Positions 42,647 to 50,255 of a DNA stretch of 64,000 nt are shown one piece after another. This DNA comes from Hyphomonas sp. (GTDB taxonomy: Bacteria; Pseudomonadota; Alphaproteobacteria; Caulobacterales; Hyphomonadaceae), in assembly GCF_017792385.1 (NCBI RefSeq), contig NZ_CP051230.1:3100001-3164000 (forward strand), read 5' to 3'. Each line of letters opens with the position of its first letter. Within the stretch, counting starts at the first letter, position 1. Below the pieces are notes generated by a model. The model made no database searches and was not told the origin of the DNA. It was given only the letters and a program-made list of their open reading frames with translations. The translations under genes and the position numbers were made by a program.

Positions 42647-43624
42647 ATGAAACGGTCTGCTCTTTTCTTCGCTTCTGCCCTCATTCTTGCAGCCCCAGCT
42701 GCGATGGCGCAGGATTCCAGCCTTGTTGATGTCGACCTGGGTCTTGGCGGTGTCGTGGACGCGACGGTCGATGTGGGTGGTGACAGCCTGGTCGATGCCA
42801 ATGTCGATGTCCTCGGTGGAGACCTTGTCGATGCAGATATCACACTCGGTGGAGACGCTTTGGTGGACGCTGATGTGAATCTTGGCTTGGACAGTTCTGT
42901 GGCTGGTGATGTCGCGGGCGCGGCATCGAATGCCGTCGATTACGCTACACGCCAGGCGAACTCCGGAAACCAGACGGCGACCCTGAAACTTCTGGGCGGC
43001 AAGCTGGGGGAAGTCACCGGAACAGCAGCTGCCATCGGCAACTCATACTCGATCGAATCGGTCGCTGATGCGGTGTCGTCGGTGAACCAAACCAACTCAG
43101 GCGCCGGATACGCCAACGCGAATGTGGATATCCAGAATTCCGGCACCGTCACAGCGACCTCTGCCGCTATCGGCAACACCGCTTCTGTCGCGTCCGAGGT
43201 CAGCACGATTGCTAGCCGTTCCGTACAATCGAACAGCGGTTACATGACTTCGCAAATGAACGCTGTCGTCACTGACATGAACGAGGCCACAGCTACCGCC
43301 GCGTCCATTGGTAACTCTCTTTCAGTCGAGATTCCGGGGAGCGGCACCATGAGCGCACGGCAATACAATTCCGGAACTATGGTTGCCGAATTGAACGGCC
43401 GCCTGTCCGGTTTTGCAGATGGCACGGCAACCGCTGCAGCGATCGGTAACTCGGCATCGCTGACCAGCCTCAACTCGGATTTGGTCGGCAACGTTCTGAC
43501 CCGCATCAACCAAGCCAATTCGGGTCACCAGATTTCCTCACTGGCTGCCCAAGTGTGCCATGGGGCCGAGGCTGCTGCGACTGCAGCATCCATCGGCAAC
43601 ACGGTGAACATTTCGGTGCAGTAA
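42647..43624 (+). CDS. hfaD: Holdfast anchor protein HfaD-like repeat adhesin
   Basis: 325 residues, ATG after AAAGGAGATTTCTC. Signal peptide ILAAPAAMA. Two repeat zones: residues about 25-85 are short Gly-Asp-rich units of the form GGDxLVDAxVxxx; residues about 105-325 are five units of 45-50 residues, each opening with NSG and containing A-A-x-I-G-N-(S/T). Only one cysteine is present (VCHGAE). HfaD is the large outer-membrane-associated anchor in Caulobacter; the repeated Gly/Asn/Thr pattern is typical of beta-helical, polymerising surface proteins exported through CsgG-like pores. It is the last gene of the operon, followed by a strong hairpin. No hfaC-like gene follows. Confidence 0.87.
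   Translation: MKRSALFFASALILAAPAAMAQDSSLVDVDLGLGGVVDATVDVGGDSLVDANVDVLGGDLVDADITLGGDALVDADVNLGLDSSVAGDVAGAASNAVDYATRQANSGNQTATLKLLGGKLGEVTGTAAAIGNSYSIESVADAVSSVNQTNSGAGYANANVDIQNSGTVTATSAAIGNTASVASEVSTIASRSVQSNSGYMTSQMNAVVTDMNEATATAASIGNSLSVEIPGSGTMSARQYNSGTMVAELNGRLSGFADGTATAAAIGNSASLTSLNSDLVGNVLTRINQANSGHQISSLAAQVCHGAEAAATAASIGNTVNISVQ
42959..43621 (+). repeat. Five protein-coding tandem repeats in hfaD
   Basis: The NSG start of each unit falls at 42959, 43094, 43232, 43367 and 43517, a period of 135-150 bases (45-50 residues). The central AIGN/SIGN motif is conserved in every unit. The units are diverged at DNA level, so this is an old duplication rather than a recent expansion. Confidence 0.8.
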
Positions 43625-43632
43625 GTGCGGAA

Positions 43633-43682
43633 GAGGGCGCCGGACGGCCTTTTAGTCCCCCGAATGAACGTTCGGCGCCCTC
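43633..43682. terminator. Long stem-loop after hfaD
   Basis: Ten-base perfect arms GAGGGCGCCG / CGGCGCCCTC, extendable to 14 base pairs with one G-U pair, around a 22-base loop, nine bases after the hfaD stop. It lacks a T-tract directly after it, so it is a transcript-stabilising hairpin or part of a two-hairpin terminator with the one at 43712. Confidence 0.5.
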
Positions 43683-43711
43683 ATGATCTGCAGGATATCA
43701 TTCTGGTATCG

Positions 43712-43745
43712 AGGCCCGTTTGCTCACGCGACGGGCCTTTTTCTC
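43712..43745 (+). terminator. Rho-independent terminator of the hfa operon
   Basis: AGGCCCGT at 43712-43719 pairs with ACGGGCCT at 43731-43738 around an 11-base loop and is followed by a T-rich run (TTTTTCTC). It is about 90 bases after the hfaD stop. Confidence 0.75.
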
Positions 43746-43961
43746 TTGCTCGGACCCGAGTTTCATGACGTCAGCTTGACCGGAAAACCCTTCATTCAGC
43801 CTTTCCCGTATTGGCATGGCGGAAAGTGCTGCTATCCGGGCATAGTCCAGCGTGGACAGGGGCTTTCGGCTATGACATAAGCCGCCCCTTCAGACAGGAT
43901 TCACAGGGCGCCCGCGCGCAATTCTTGCGCCCGTGACCCAAGATTACGGATGATTGAACCG

Positions 43962-45299
43962 ATGGAAGTTACCCAGACCAAGGCAGAAGGTCTCAGCCGC
44001 ACGTTTGCCATCAAGGTGCCAGCCTCAGAGCTGCAGGCGAAACTCGATGAGCGGATCGAGGAAATCCGGCCGCAAATGAAGCTGAAAGGCTTCCGTCCGG
44101 GCAAAGTTCCCGCATCCCACGTGCGCAAGATGTACGGCCAGGATTTGATGGGCGAGTTGATCAACAAGCTTGTCACCGAGACCAATCAAAAGGCGCTGGA
44201 AGACAATGAACTGCGCCCGGCCGGCCAGCCTGACGTTCAAATCGAAGGTGACATGGAAGCGGTTGTGAAGGGCGAGGCCGACCTTTCCTACAACATGAAC
44301 GTCGATGTCATGCCGGAGTTCGAACCCGCTGACGTGACGAAGCTGAAGATTACCCGCCCAGTGGCAGACGTGGCCCAGGAGCAGATTGACGAAGCACTCG
44401 CGCGTATCGCCGAGCAAAACACCCAATATGAGGCTCGTGCGAAGACCGCGAAGGCCAAGGATGGTGACGCGGTCGTGATGGATTTCGTCGGTAAGATCGA
44501 CGGAGAAGCCTTCGAAGGCGGTAGCGCCGAGCAGCAGACGCTCGTGCTCGGATCCGGTCAGTTCATCCCCGGCTTTGAAGACCAATTGGTCGGCGTGAAG
44601 GCTGGTGAGGAAAAGGAAGTGAATGTCACTTTCCCGGAAGCTTATGGTGCTGCCGATCTTGCTGGCAAGGATGCTGTTTTCGAAGTGAAAGTGCATGAAG
44701 TGCGCGCGCCGAAGACCCCCGAAATCGATGAGGAATTCGCCAAGGGCCTCGGACTGGAAAGCTTGGAACAGCTCACAGGCCTGGTTAAGGACCAGCTCAA
44801 GGCAGAGCACGACAATGCGTCCCGTGCGAAGGCAAAGCGCAATCTGCTGGACCAACTGGATGAAGCTCACAGCTTCGATCTGCCGCCGAACATGGTGGAA
44901 CAGGAATTCGGCCAGATCTGGCAGCAATTGCAGGCTGAGATGGATGCCGGCCGCACGGCCGATGAGGACAAGGACAAGTCGGAAGACGAACTCAAGGAAG
45001 AGTATCGCAAGATTGCCGAGCGCCGTGTGCGTCTCGGACTGGTCCTGGCAGAAATCGGACGCGTTGCCGACGTGCGGATTTCCGAGCAGGAAGTGAATCA
45101 GGCCTTGATCCGAGAAGCGCGTCAGTATCCGGGGCAGGAGACCCAGGTCGTGGAATTCTTCCGCAAGAACCCGGGTGCCATGGCCCAGCTGCGCGCACCG
45201 ATCTATGAAGACAAGGTCGTCGACCACATTCTGGACGTCGCCGAAATCACGGAAGAGACCGTGTCGCGCGAGGACCTGTTCAAGGAAGACGACGAGTAA
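43962..45299 (+). CDS. tig: Trigger factor (ribosome-associated chaperone and prolyl isomerase)
   Basis: The ATG at 43962 gives MEVTQTKAEGLSRTF, the standard trigger-factor start; an in-frame ATG four codons earlier is less likely. 445 residues. The ribosome-binding loop reads GFRPGKVP; the FKBP-type isomerase domain (AKDGDAVVMDFVGKIDGEAFEGGSAEQQTLVLGSGQFIPGFEDQLVGVKAGEEKEVNVTFPEAYGAADLAGKDAVFEV) follows at about 150-245; the C-terminal helical arms hold nascent chains (NMVEQEFGQIWQQLQ). It binds ribosomes at the exit tunnel and shields emerging proteins. Ends in an acidic tail. A clear terminator follows at 45326. Confidence 0.97.
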   Translation: MEVTQTKAEGLSRTFAIKVPASELQAKLDERIEEIRPQMKLKGFRPGKVPASHVRKMYGQDLMGELINKLVTETNQKALEDNELRPAGQPDVQIEGDMEAVVKGEADLSYNMNVDVMPEFEPADVTKLKITRPVADVAQEQIDEALARIAEQNTQYEARAKTAKAKDGDAVVMDFVGKIDGEAFEGGSAEQQTLVLGSGQFIPGFEDQLVGVKAGEEKEVNVTFPEAYGAADLAGKDAVFEVKVHEVRAPKTPEIDEEFAKGLGLESLEQLTGLVKDQLKAEHDNASRAKAKRNLLDQLDEAHSFDLPPNMVEQEFGQIWQQLQAEMDAGRTADEDKDKSEDELKEEYRKIAERRVRLGLVLAEIGRVADVRISEQEVNQALIREARQYPGQETQVVEFFRKNPGAMAQLRAPIYEDKVVDHILDVAEITEETVSREDLFKEDDE

Positions 45300-45325
45300 A
45301 CTTCACAGAAGACTGCAGTCTGAAC

Positions 45326-45353
45326 AAAGCCGGTCCGCAGGGCCGGCTTTTTT
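45326..45353 (+). terminator. Rho-independent terminator of tig
   Basis: AAAGCCGG at 45326-45333 pairs with CCGGCTTT at 45343-45350 around a nine-base loop and runs into TTTTTT. It lies 27 bases after the tig stop. Confidence 0.85.
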
Positions 45354-45437
45354 CATGCGCCGAACCCTAATAGGTAAACTGGATATTAACCGCATCTCGC
45401 GAATTTGTGTCGAATCGCAAGGAAGAGGCATCAGAAG

Positions 45438-46598
45438 ATGAGCGTCCAGAGCATCCGCCCGCAATTGACCGAACAGGATATCCATCGCCTGATCAAGGGC
45501 GAGACGCCGGAGGATCGTGCGTCCGTGGCTCATCGTCTGTGTCGGCGCATTGCGCTTGACGTGCTCAGCGATCGCGAACGGGAATATGCTCAGGAAATCA
45601 TGGGCATACTGGCTGATGATGCGGCCGACCTCGTCCGGCGGACCTTGTCGGTCACCTTGCGGAATTCGCCCATTCTGCCGCGGGATATTGCGCTGAAGCT
45701 TGCTCAGGATGTCGAGGCGGTGGCCATTCCCGTCCTGCAGGATTCTCCGGTTTTCTCTGATGAGGACCTGATTGAATTGGTCCTGTCCGTGACGGCCGCG
45801 AAACAAGCGGCCATTGCCAACCGCGAAAGCCTTTCCACAACGCTGACCGAGGTCATCTCAGAGCATGGAACGGTAGAGGCCGTCCGGGTTCTGTCGGCCA
45901 ATGAGGGCGCAGACTGGAACGACGCGGCCTATGATCACTCGATTCGGCGTTTCGGATCGGACGAAGGGGTGCAGAAGGGGCTGATCAGCCGCGAATTCAT
46001 TCCGGTTCATATCGCCGAGAAAATGGTCTCTCTCGTATCGGGTCAGTTGTTCGACCTGCTGGTCAATCGGCACGAGCTTCCTGCGCAATTGGCGATCGAC
46101 CTGGCCTCGGCGTCACGAGAGCGCGCCACGCTGGATCTGGTCGAGCAGGCGGGTCGCACCTATGATCTTCCAAGGTTTGTGTCACAATTGCACCTGAATG
46201 GCAGGCTGACCCATTCCCTCATCATGCGCGCCCTGTGCTGCGGCCAGATGCCGTTCGTAGAGCATGCCCTGGCAGAGTTGTCCGGCGTCGGGCACCAGCG
46301 TGTCTGGTTGATGATCCATGATGCGGGCCCGTTGGGTCTGCAGGCCGTCTTTGATCGCGCCGGCATGCCGCGCAAGATGCTTCCGGCCTTTCGCGCAGCC
46401 GTGAACGTCTTCCACGAGACCAGCCATGATGGCGGTCCGAATGACCGCGCCCGTTTCCGGGCCCGCATGATCGAACGCGTGCTCACGCAGTTTCAGGCCA
46501 TTCCAAAGGAAGACCTCGACTACCTGCTGGAAAAACTGGATTACTATTCAGAGATGGCCGCCATGGAAGAAGCGGGCGGCTCGATGGATGTCGCCTAG
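45438..46598 (+). CDS. DUF2336 domain protein
   Basis: 386 residues from ATG 45438 (AGAAG ahead). All-helical, built from HEAT-like repeats: LTEQDIHRLIKGETPEDRASVAHRLCRRIALDVLSDREREYAQEIMGILADDAADLVRRTLSVTLRNSPILPRDIALKLAQDVEAVAIPVLQDSPVFSDEDLIELV is the recognisable DUF2336 opening, with RNSPxLPxxIAxxLAxDxxxVAxPVLxxSP as its signature. The family is almost confined to Alphaproteobacteria and has no settled function. Its stop overlaps that of the convergent degenerate-EAL gene by four bases. In this window it follows the tig terminator and has its own transcript. Confidence 0.85.
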   Translation: MSVQSIRPQLTEQDIHRLIKGETPEDRASVAHRLCRRIALDVLSDREREYAQEIMGILADDAADLVRRTLSVTLRNSPILPRDIALKLAQDVEAVAIPVLQDSPVFSDEDLIELVLSVTAAKQAAIANRESLSTTLTEVISEHGTVEAVRVLSANEGADWNDAAYDHSIRRFGSDEGVQKGLISREFIPVHIAEKMVSLVSGQLFDLLVNRHELPAQLAIDLASASRERATLDLVEQAGRTYDLPRFVSQLHLNGRLTHSLIMRALCCGQMPFVEHALAELSGVGHQRVWLMIHDAGPLGLQAVFDRAGMPRKMLPAFRAAVNVFHETSHDGGPNDRARFRARMIERVLTQFQAIPKEDLDYLLEKLDYYSEMAAMEEAGGSMDVA

Positions 46599-47275
46599 CA
46601 GTCGCTGCGGAGGCGGACACCGGCCTTGACGCCGATGCGTTCCAGAAAGGCGCCATCCCGCCAATTGGCCTTGTCTGCGATCACGAGAATGCCGGCATGG
46701 CTGGCGGATTCGCAGATATCCATCAATTCGTCACTTTCGGACACTTCCTCTGCGTCGACGCGGATGCTGTCGATCAACAGGCCAAGCCCCTGACGGAGAG
46801 GAGATTGCCAGGATTTGCGCATGTCGATGGACACGCGAAAGCCGCGCTTGCGCAAAGCCGCAACATGATTGATGGCGTCCGCGTGTCCGTCGGAAAAGGC
46901 AGCGTCCGGGAATTCGAGACTGACTTCCTGCTGGCAGAGTGTTGTCCGACGAATGGCAGCGTCGCAACCCACTGCCGTGTTCTTGTCGCGCAGAGCGGCT
47001 GCCGGGGCGGGGACGATGATCGGGCGCATACGATTGTCGAACGTGTGCGCCGCGCTTGCGACTTCCGCCAGACGGTCGCTCAGCCATTTTGCTGGTTCTG
47101 ACGCAGTGTTTGACCGGCTCGCCGGGCCGAATGCGGCGCGTTCTTCATAGTGGCGGGACAGTTCGCAAACCGTGCCGTAGGCGGTGCCGTCAAGCACATG
47201 CATGACGGGCTGGAAACGGAGATGGACCTTCTGTCCACTGTGAGCGACAACTTTCGTTTGAAATAATTCCCGCAT
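46595..47275 (-). CDS. Degenerate EAL-domain protein (predicted not to cleave cyclic di-GMP)
   Basis: Start at the ATG ending at 47275, with AGGAAGAG ahead; 226 residues. Frame upstream is not coding-like. The fold reads like a shortened EAL domain: VHLRFQPVMHVLDGTAYGTVCELSR (QP then the EAL position), CDAAIRRTTLCQQEVSLEFPDAAFSD (EITE position), HVAALRKRGFRVSIDMRKSWQSPLRQGLGLLIDSIRVDAEEV (DDFG and KiD positions). All catalytic positions are changed: the EAL Glu becomes Cys37, EITE becomes EFPD, DDFG becomes DMRK and the KID Lys becomes Arg. It is therefore likely a ligand- or protein-binding EAL relative. It converges on the DUF2336 gene and is divergent from the NUDIX gene. Confidence 0.6.
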   Translation of the reverse strand: MRELFQTKVVAHSGQKVHLRFQPVMHVLDGTAYGTVCELSRHYEERAAFGPASRSNTASEPAKWLSDRLAEVASAAHTFDNRMRPIIVPAPAAALRDKNTAVGCDAAIRRTTLCQQEVSLEFPDAAFSDGHADAINHVAALRKRGFRVSIDMRKSWQSPLRQGLGLLIDSIRVDAEEVSESDELMDICESASHAGILVIADKANWRDGAFLERIGVKAGVRLRSDC

Positions 47276-47391
47276 CACTCTTCCTGTCTTTCTGACCGTG
47301 CCTATTGCCTTCCCTAAGGGAGATAATTGAAGATCACGCGCAGAAATCCGTGCGGATTTAGAAGAAATTTCAATTAATCGGGAGATCAAGA

Positions 47392-48195
47392 ATGTCGTCA
47401 CAGCCTGCAGGCCCCAAGCTCTCCGCCACCGTACTTGTCGTTCGTGATGGAGACGCGCTGCCTGAAGTGCTGATGGTGAAACGGCACTACCAGATCGATT
47501 TTGCCGCCGGTGCGCTGGTCTTTCCGGGCGGGAAGGCAACGCCTGAAGATTCCAGTCCGGACTGGGACGCCTATACCGACGGGGATTTCGGGCCGGTCCA
47601 GCAGGACGCACGGATCGCCGCGGTTCGGGAAGCGTTCGAGGAGTCCGGCCTGCTGCTGGCGCGCCACAAGGCCCAACGCGGAACCAACCAGCCCCTGGTC
47701 GGGCCTGAGACAGCCGAAAAGCTCGATCCCTTCCGCTCAGCTGTGGATCGGGGAGAGCAAAGCTTTCTGGAACTCATCCGGGACAATGGGCTCGTTCTGG
47801 CGCTCGACAGTCTTGTGCATTTCGGACATTGGATCACGCCGGACATGATGCCGAAACGGTTCGATACCCACTTTTACCTTGCGCCAGCGCCGCCGGACCA
47901 GATCGCCGCCCATGATGGGCGGGAGACGACGGATTCCGTATGGATCGGGGCCCAGGCTGCGCTCGACGCGGAAGAGGCAGGGGAAGCTGTCATCATATTC
48001 CCGACCCGGATGAATTTGAAAAAGCTGGCCACGGCCAAATCTGTCGCCGATGCGGTTGAGCGCTTCGGTGCAGAGACAGTGATCACCGTGAAGCCGCAGC
48101 AATCGGAGACGCCCGAAGGCGAACCCTGTCTAGTGATTCCCGAGGTGGAAGGCTACGGTCAGACCATCGAATTGCTATCGCGGGTCAATGTCTGA
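47392..48195 (+). CDS. NUDIX hydrolase with expanded NUDIX box (NUDT19-like)
   Basis: 267 residues. VLMVKRHYQIDFAAGALVFPGGKATPED opens the NUDIX region and AAVREAFEESGLLLARHKA closes it; the usual spacing of about seven residues is expanded by an insert (SSPDWDAYTDGDFGPVQQDAR). This insert and the overall length match the NUDT19/RP2p branch, members of which hydrolyse CoA or acyl-CoA pyrophosphate bonds. The metal-binding RE...EE..G residues are all present. Given its position, acyl-CoA housekeeping is plausible, but nucleotide substrates cannot be excluded. The gene converges on hslU (six bases between stops). Confidence 0.85.
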   Translation: MSSQPAGPKLSATVLVVRDGDALPEVLMVKRHYQIDFAAGALVFPGGKATPEDSSPDWDAYTDGDFGPVQQDARIAAVREAFEESGLLLARHKAQRGTNQPLVGPETAEKLDPFRSAVDRGEQSFLELIRDNGLVLALDSLVHFGHWITPDMMPKRFDTHFYLAPAPPDQIAAHDGRETTDSVWIGAQAALDAEEAGEAVIIFPTRMNLKKLATAKSVADAVERFGAETVITVKPQQSETPEGEPCLVIPEVEGYGQTIELLSRVNV

Positions 48196-48201
48196 ACCCT
48201 G

Positions 48202-49506
48202 TCAGAGAATGAATTTCGACAGGTCGGCATTTCCGGCCAGGCTGGCGACGCGTTCATCGACATAGTCCGGGGTGATCGTGACCGTTTCGCCCTTCTTGTC
48301 GGGGGCATCGAAACTGATTTCATCCAGCAGGCGCTCGAGAACGGTCTGAAGCCGCCGGGCGCCGATATTCTCGACGCTGCTGTTGACCGCCTCGGCCAGG
48401 TCCGCCAGTCGGTCGATCGCCGCATCCTCGAATTCGAGCGTGACGCCTTCGGCTTCCATGAGCGCCTGATACTGCCGGATCAGGCTGGCCTCCGGTTCGA
48501 CCAGGATGCGACGCAGATCGTCCCGCGTCAGGGCGTCGAGTTCGACACGGATGGGCAAACGGCCCTGCAGCTCCGGAAGAAGATCCGATGGCTTCGAGAC
48601 ATGGAATGCGCCTGACGCGATGAACAGGATGTGATCGGTCTTCACGGCGCCGCGCTTGGTGCTGACGGTCGTTCCCTCGATCAGGGGCAAGAGATCCCGC
48701 TGCACACCTTCGCGGCTGACATCCGCGCCGCCGCGATTCTGTTTTGCTGCGACCTTGTCGATTTCGTCCAGGAACACAATGCCGTCTTCTTCGACGGCGT
48801 GCACGGCCTCGCGGACAATCGCATCCTCGTCCAGAAGCCGGTCGGATTCTTCCTCGACAAGGGGCTGATAGGCTTCCTTGACGGTGGTCCGGACCCGTTT
48901 CGTGCGCCCGCCCATGGCCTTGCCCAGCATGTCCGACAGATTGATCATGCCCATGGAGCCGCCCTGGCCGGGGATGTCCAGCATCTGCATCGGGCTACCG
49001 GATTCGGCGATGTCCAGGTCGACCGGCTTGTCGTCCAGTTCCCCCGCGCGCAGTTTCCTGCGGAACACTTCGCGCGTGGACGATTGCGCATCCTCACCGA
49101 CCAGCGCGTCCAGCAGGCGCTCCTCGGCCGCGTCCCGTGCCTGGTCGGCTACGCCTTCGCGCTTCTGATCGCGTACCATCGAGACTGCCGCCTCCACCAG
49201 ATCGCGGATGATCTGCTCAACGTCTCGTCCGACATAGCCCACTTCGGTGAATTTCGTCGCTTCCACTTTCAGGAAGGGTGCATTGGCCAGACGGGCGAGG
49301 CGCCGGGACACTTCGGTCTTGCCGACCCCGGTCGGGCCAATCATCAGGATGTTCTTCGGCGTGATTTCACCACGAATGGATTCAGATGCCTGCTTGCGGC
49401 GCCAGCGGTTTCGAAGCGCAATGGCCACGGCGCGCTTCGCCCCTGCCTGGCCGACAATATGGCGATCAAGTTCTGCAACGATTTCGCGGGGGGTGAGGTC
49501 TTTCAT
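48202..49506 (-). CDS. hslU: HslU, ATPase subunit of the HslVU protease
   Basis: 434 residues, typical length. The order is MKDLTPREIVAELDRHIVGQAGAKRAVAIALRNRWRRKQ, Walker A MIGPTGVGKTEVSRRLARLANAPFLKVEATKFTEVGYVGRDVE, the I domain (about 110-240), Walker B GIVFLDEIDK, sensor 1 LFIASGAF, and a C-terminal domain ending SLAGNADLSKFIL, the tail that inserts into HslV to open its gate. It unfolds substrates and feeds them to HslV in the cytosol. hslU lies 62 bases after hslV on the same strand, forming the usual hslVU unit, expected to be heat-shock controlled. Confidence 0.97.
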   Translation of the reverse strand: MKDLTPREIVAELDRHIVGQAGAKRAVAIALRNRWRRKQASESIRGEITPKNILMIGPTGVGKTEVSRRLARLANAPFLKVEATKFTEVGYVGRDVEQIIRDLVEAAVSMVRDQKREGVADQARDAAEERLLDALVGEDAQSSTREVFRRKLRAGELDDKPVDLDIAESGSPMQMLDIPGQGGSMGMINLSDMLGKAMGGRTKRVRTTVKEAYQPLVEEESDRLLDEDAIVREAVHAVEEDGIVFLDEIDKVAAKQNRGGADVSREGVQRDLLPLIEGTTVSTKRGAVKTDHILFIASGAFHVSKPSDLLPELQGRLPIRVELDALTRDDLRRILVEPEASLIRQYQALMEAEGVTLEFEDAAIDRLADLAEAVNSSVENIGARRLQTVLERLLDEISFDAPDKKGETVTITPDYVDERVASLAGNADLSKFIL

Positions 49507-49568
49507 CAGGTTTTCCGGTATGCGCTGACCTGGGCGTCAGTCTTGAAAGAAGGCCTGGAACGGGACAC

Positions 49569-50126
49569 CTAGAGGTCCAGCGATTCCAGCGTGAAATGGC
49601 TGTTTGTGTAGACGCAGATGTCAGCGGCGATCTGCATCGCCTTGCGACCGATCTCTTCGGCGTCGCTCTCATAATCATACAGGCCACGCGCGGCTGCCAA
49701 CGCATAGTTTCCGCCCGATCCGACTGCAACGACATTGTGTTCCGGCTCAAGCACGTCTCCGGCACCGGTGATGACCAGAGTCGACTCCTTGTCGGCAACA
49801 ATCAGCAATGCCTCCAGTTTCTGGAGGTATTTTTCGGTCCGCCAGTCCTTGGCAAGTTCTACCGCCGCGCGCTGCAACTGACCGGGATGGCGCTCCAGCT
49901 TGGCTTCAAGTCGTTCGAACAGGGTAAAGGCATCAGCGGTCGCGCCGGCAAACCCTGCAAGAATCTCTCCGCCCGCAATCCGGCGAACCTTGCGGGCATT
50001 GCCTTTCATGATGGTTTGCCCCATGGACACCTGACCATCACTGAGCATGACAAGTTTCTGGCCCTTGCGGACGGCGAGGATGGTGGTGCCATGCCAGATG
50101 GCGTCACTGTTGCTGTCATTCATCAT
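49569..50126 (-). CDS. hslV: HslV, peptidase subunit of the HslVU protease
   Basis: Start at the ATG ending at 50126 (a second ATG three bases later is equivalent); 185 residues. The short propeptide MMNDSNSDAIWHG is cut to expose the catalytic Thr14 (GTTILAVRKGQKLVMLSDGQVSMGQTIMKGNARKVRRI). FAGATADAFTLFERLEAKLERHPGQLQRAAVELAKDWR and AVGSGGNYALAAARGL are typical proteasome-like segments. It forms a double hexameric chamber that degrades proteins delivered by HslU. The gene is divergent from pstC; the Pho box sits between. Confidence 0.96.
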   Translation of the reverse strand: MMNDSNSDAIWHGTTILAVRKGQKLVMLSDGQVSMGQTIMKGNARKVRRIAGGEILAGFAGATADAFTLFERLEAKLERHPGQLQRAAVELAKDWRTEKYLQKLEALLIVADKESTLVITGAGDVLEPEHNVVAVGSGGNYALAAARGLYDYESDAEEIGRKAMQIAADICVYTNSHFTLESLDL

Positions 50127-50195
50127 GCGGTCTGATGTGGCCGATCCGGGCCTGCGGTTCAAGGGAGTTCCTGTTACATGAATTTCCACAGAGTT

Positions 50196-50213
50196 ATGTC
50201 ATATAAGTGTAGC
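50196..50213 (+). promoter_or_regulatory. Candidate Pho box upstream of pstC
   Basis: ATGTCATATAAGTGTAGC fits the two-repeat PhoB site (CTGTCAT, four A/T, CTGTCAC): the first repeat matches six of seven and the spacer is all A/T. It is about 43 bases before the pstC ATG. PhoB itself is encoded in the operon. Confidence 0.55.
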
Positions 50214-50255
50214 TTTGCGCGGCTATCTGGGCGCGGATGGAAAGGGACCGCCTGA

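Larger units (their letters stand above)
43625..43961. other. Intergenic region after hfaD
   Basis: About 340 bases before trigger factor. It holds two hairpins, annotated separately (43633-43682 and 43712-43745), and the tig promoter region after 43750. A plus-strand frame within it has no domain-like pattern and is not reported as a gene. Confidence 0.6.

Noticed and set aside
43683..43880. Plus-strand frame of 65 codons after hfaD
   Set aside because: It contains the terminator hairpin, has no ribosome site, and its translation has no recognisable pattern.
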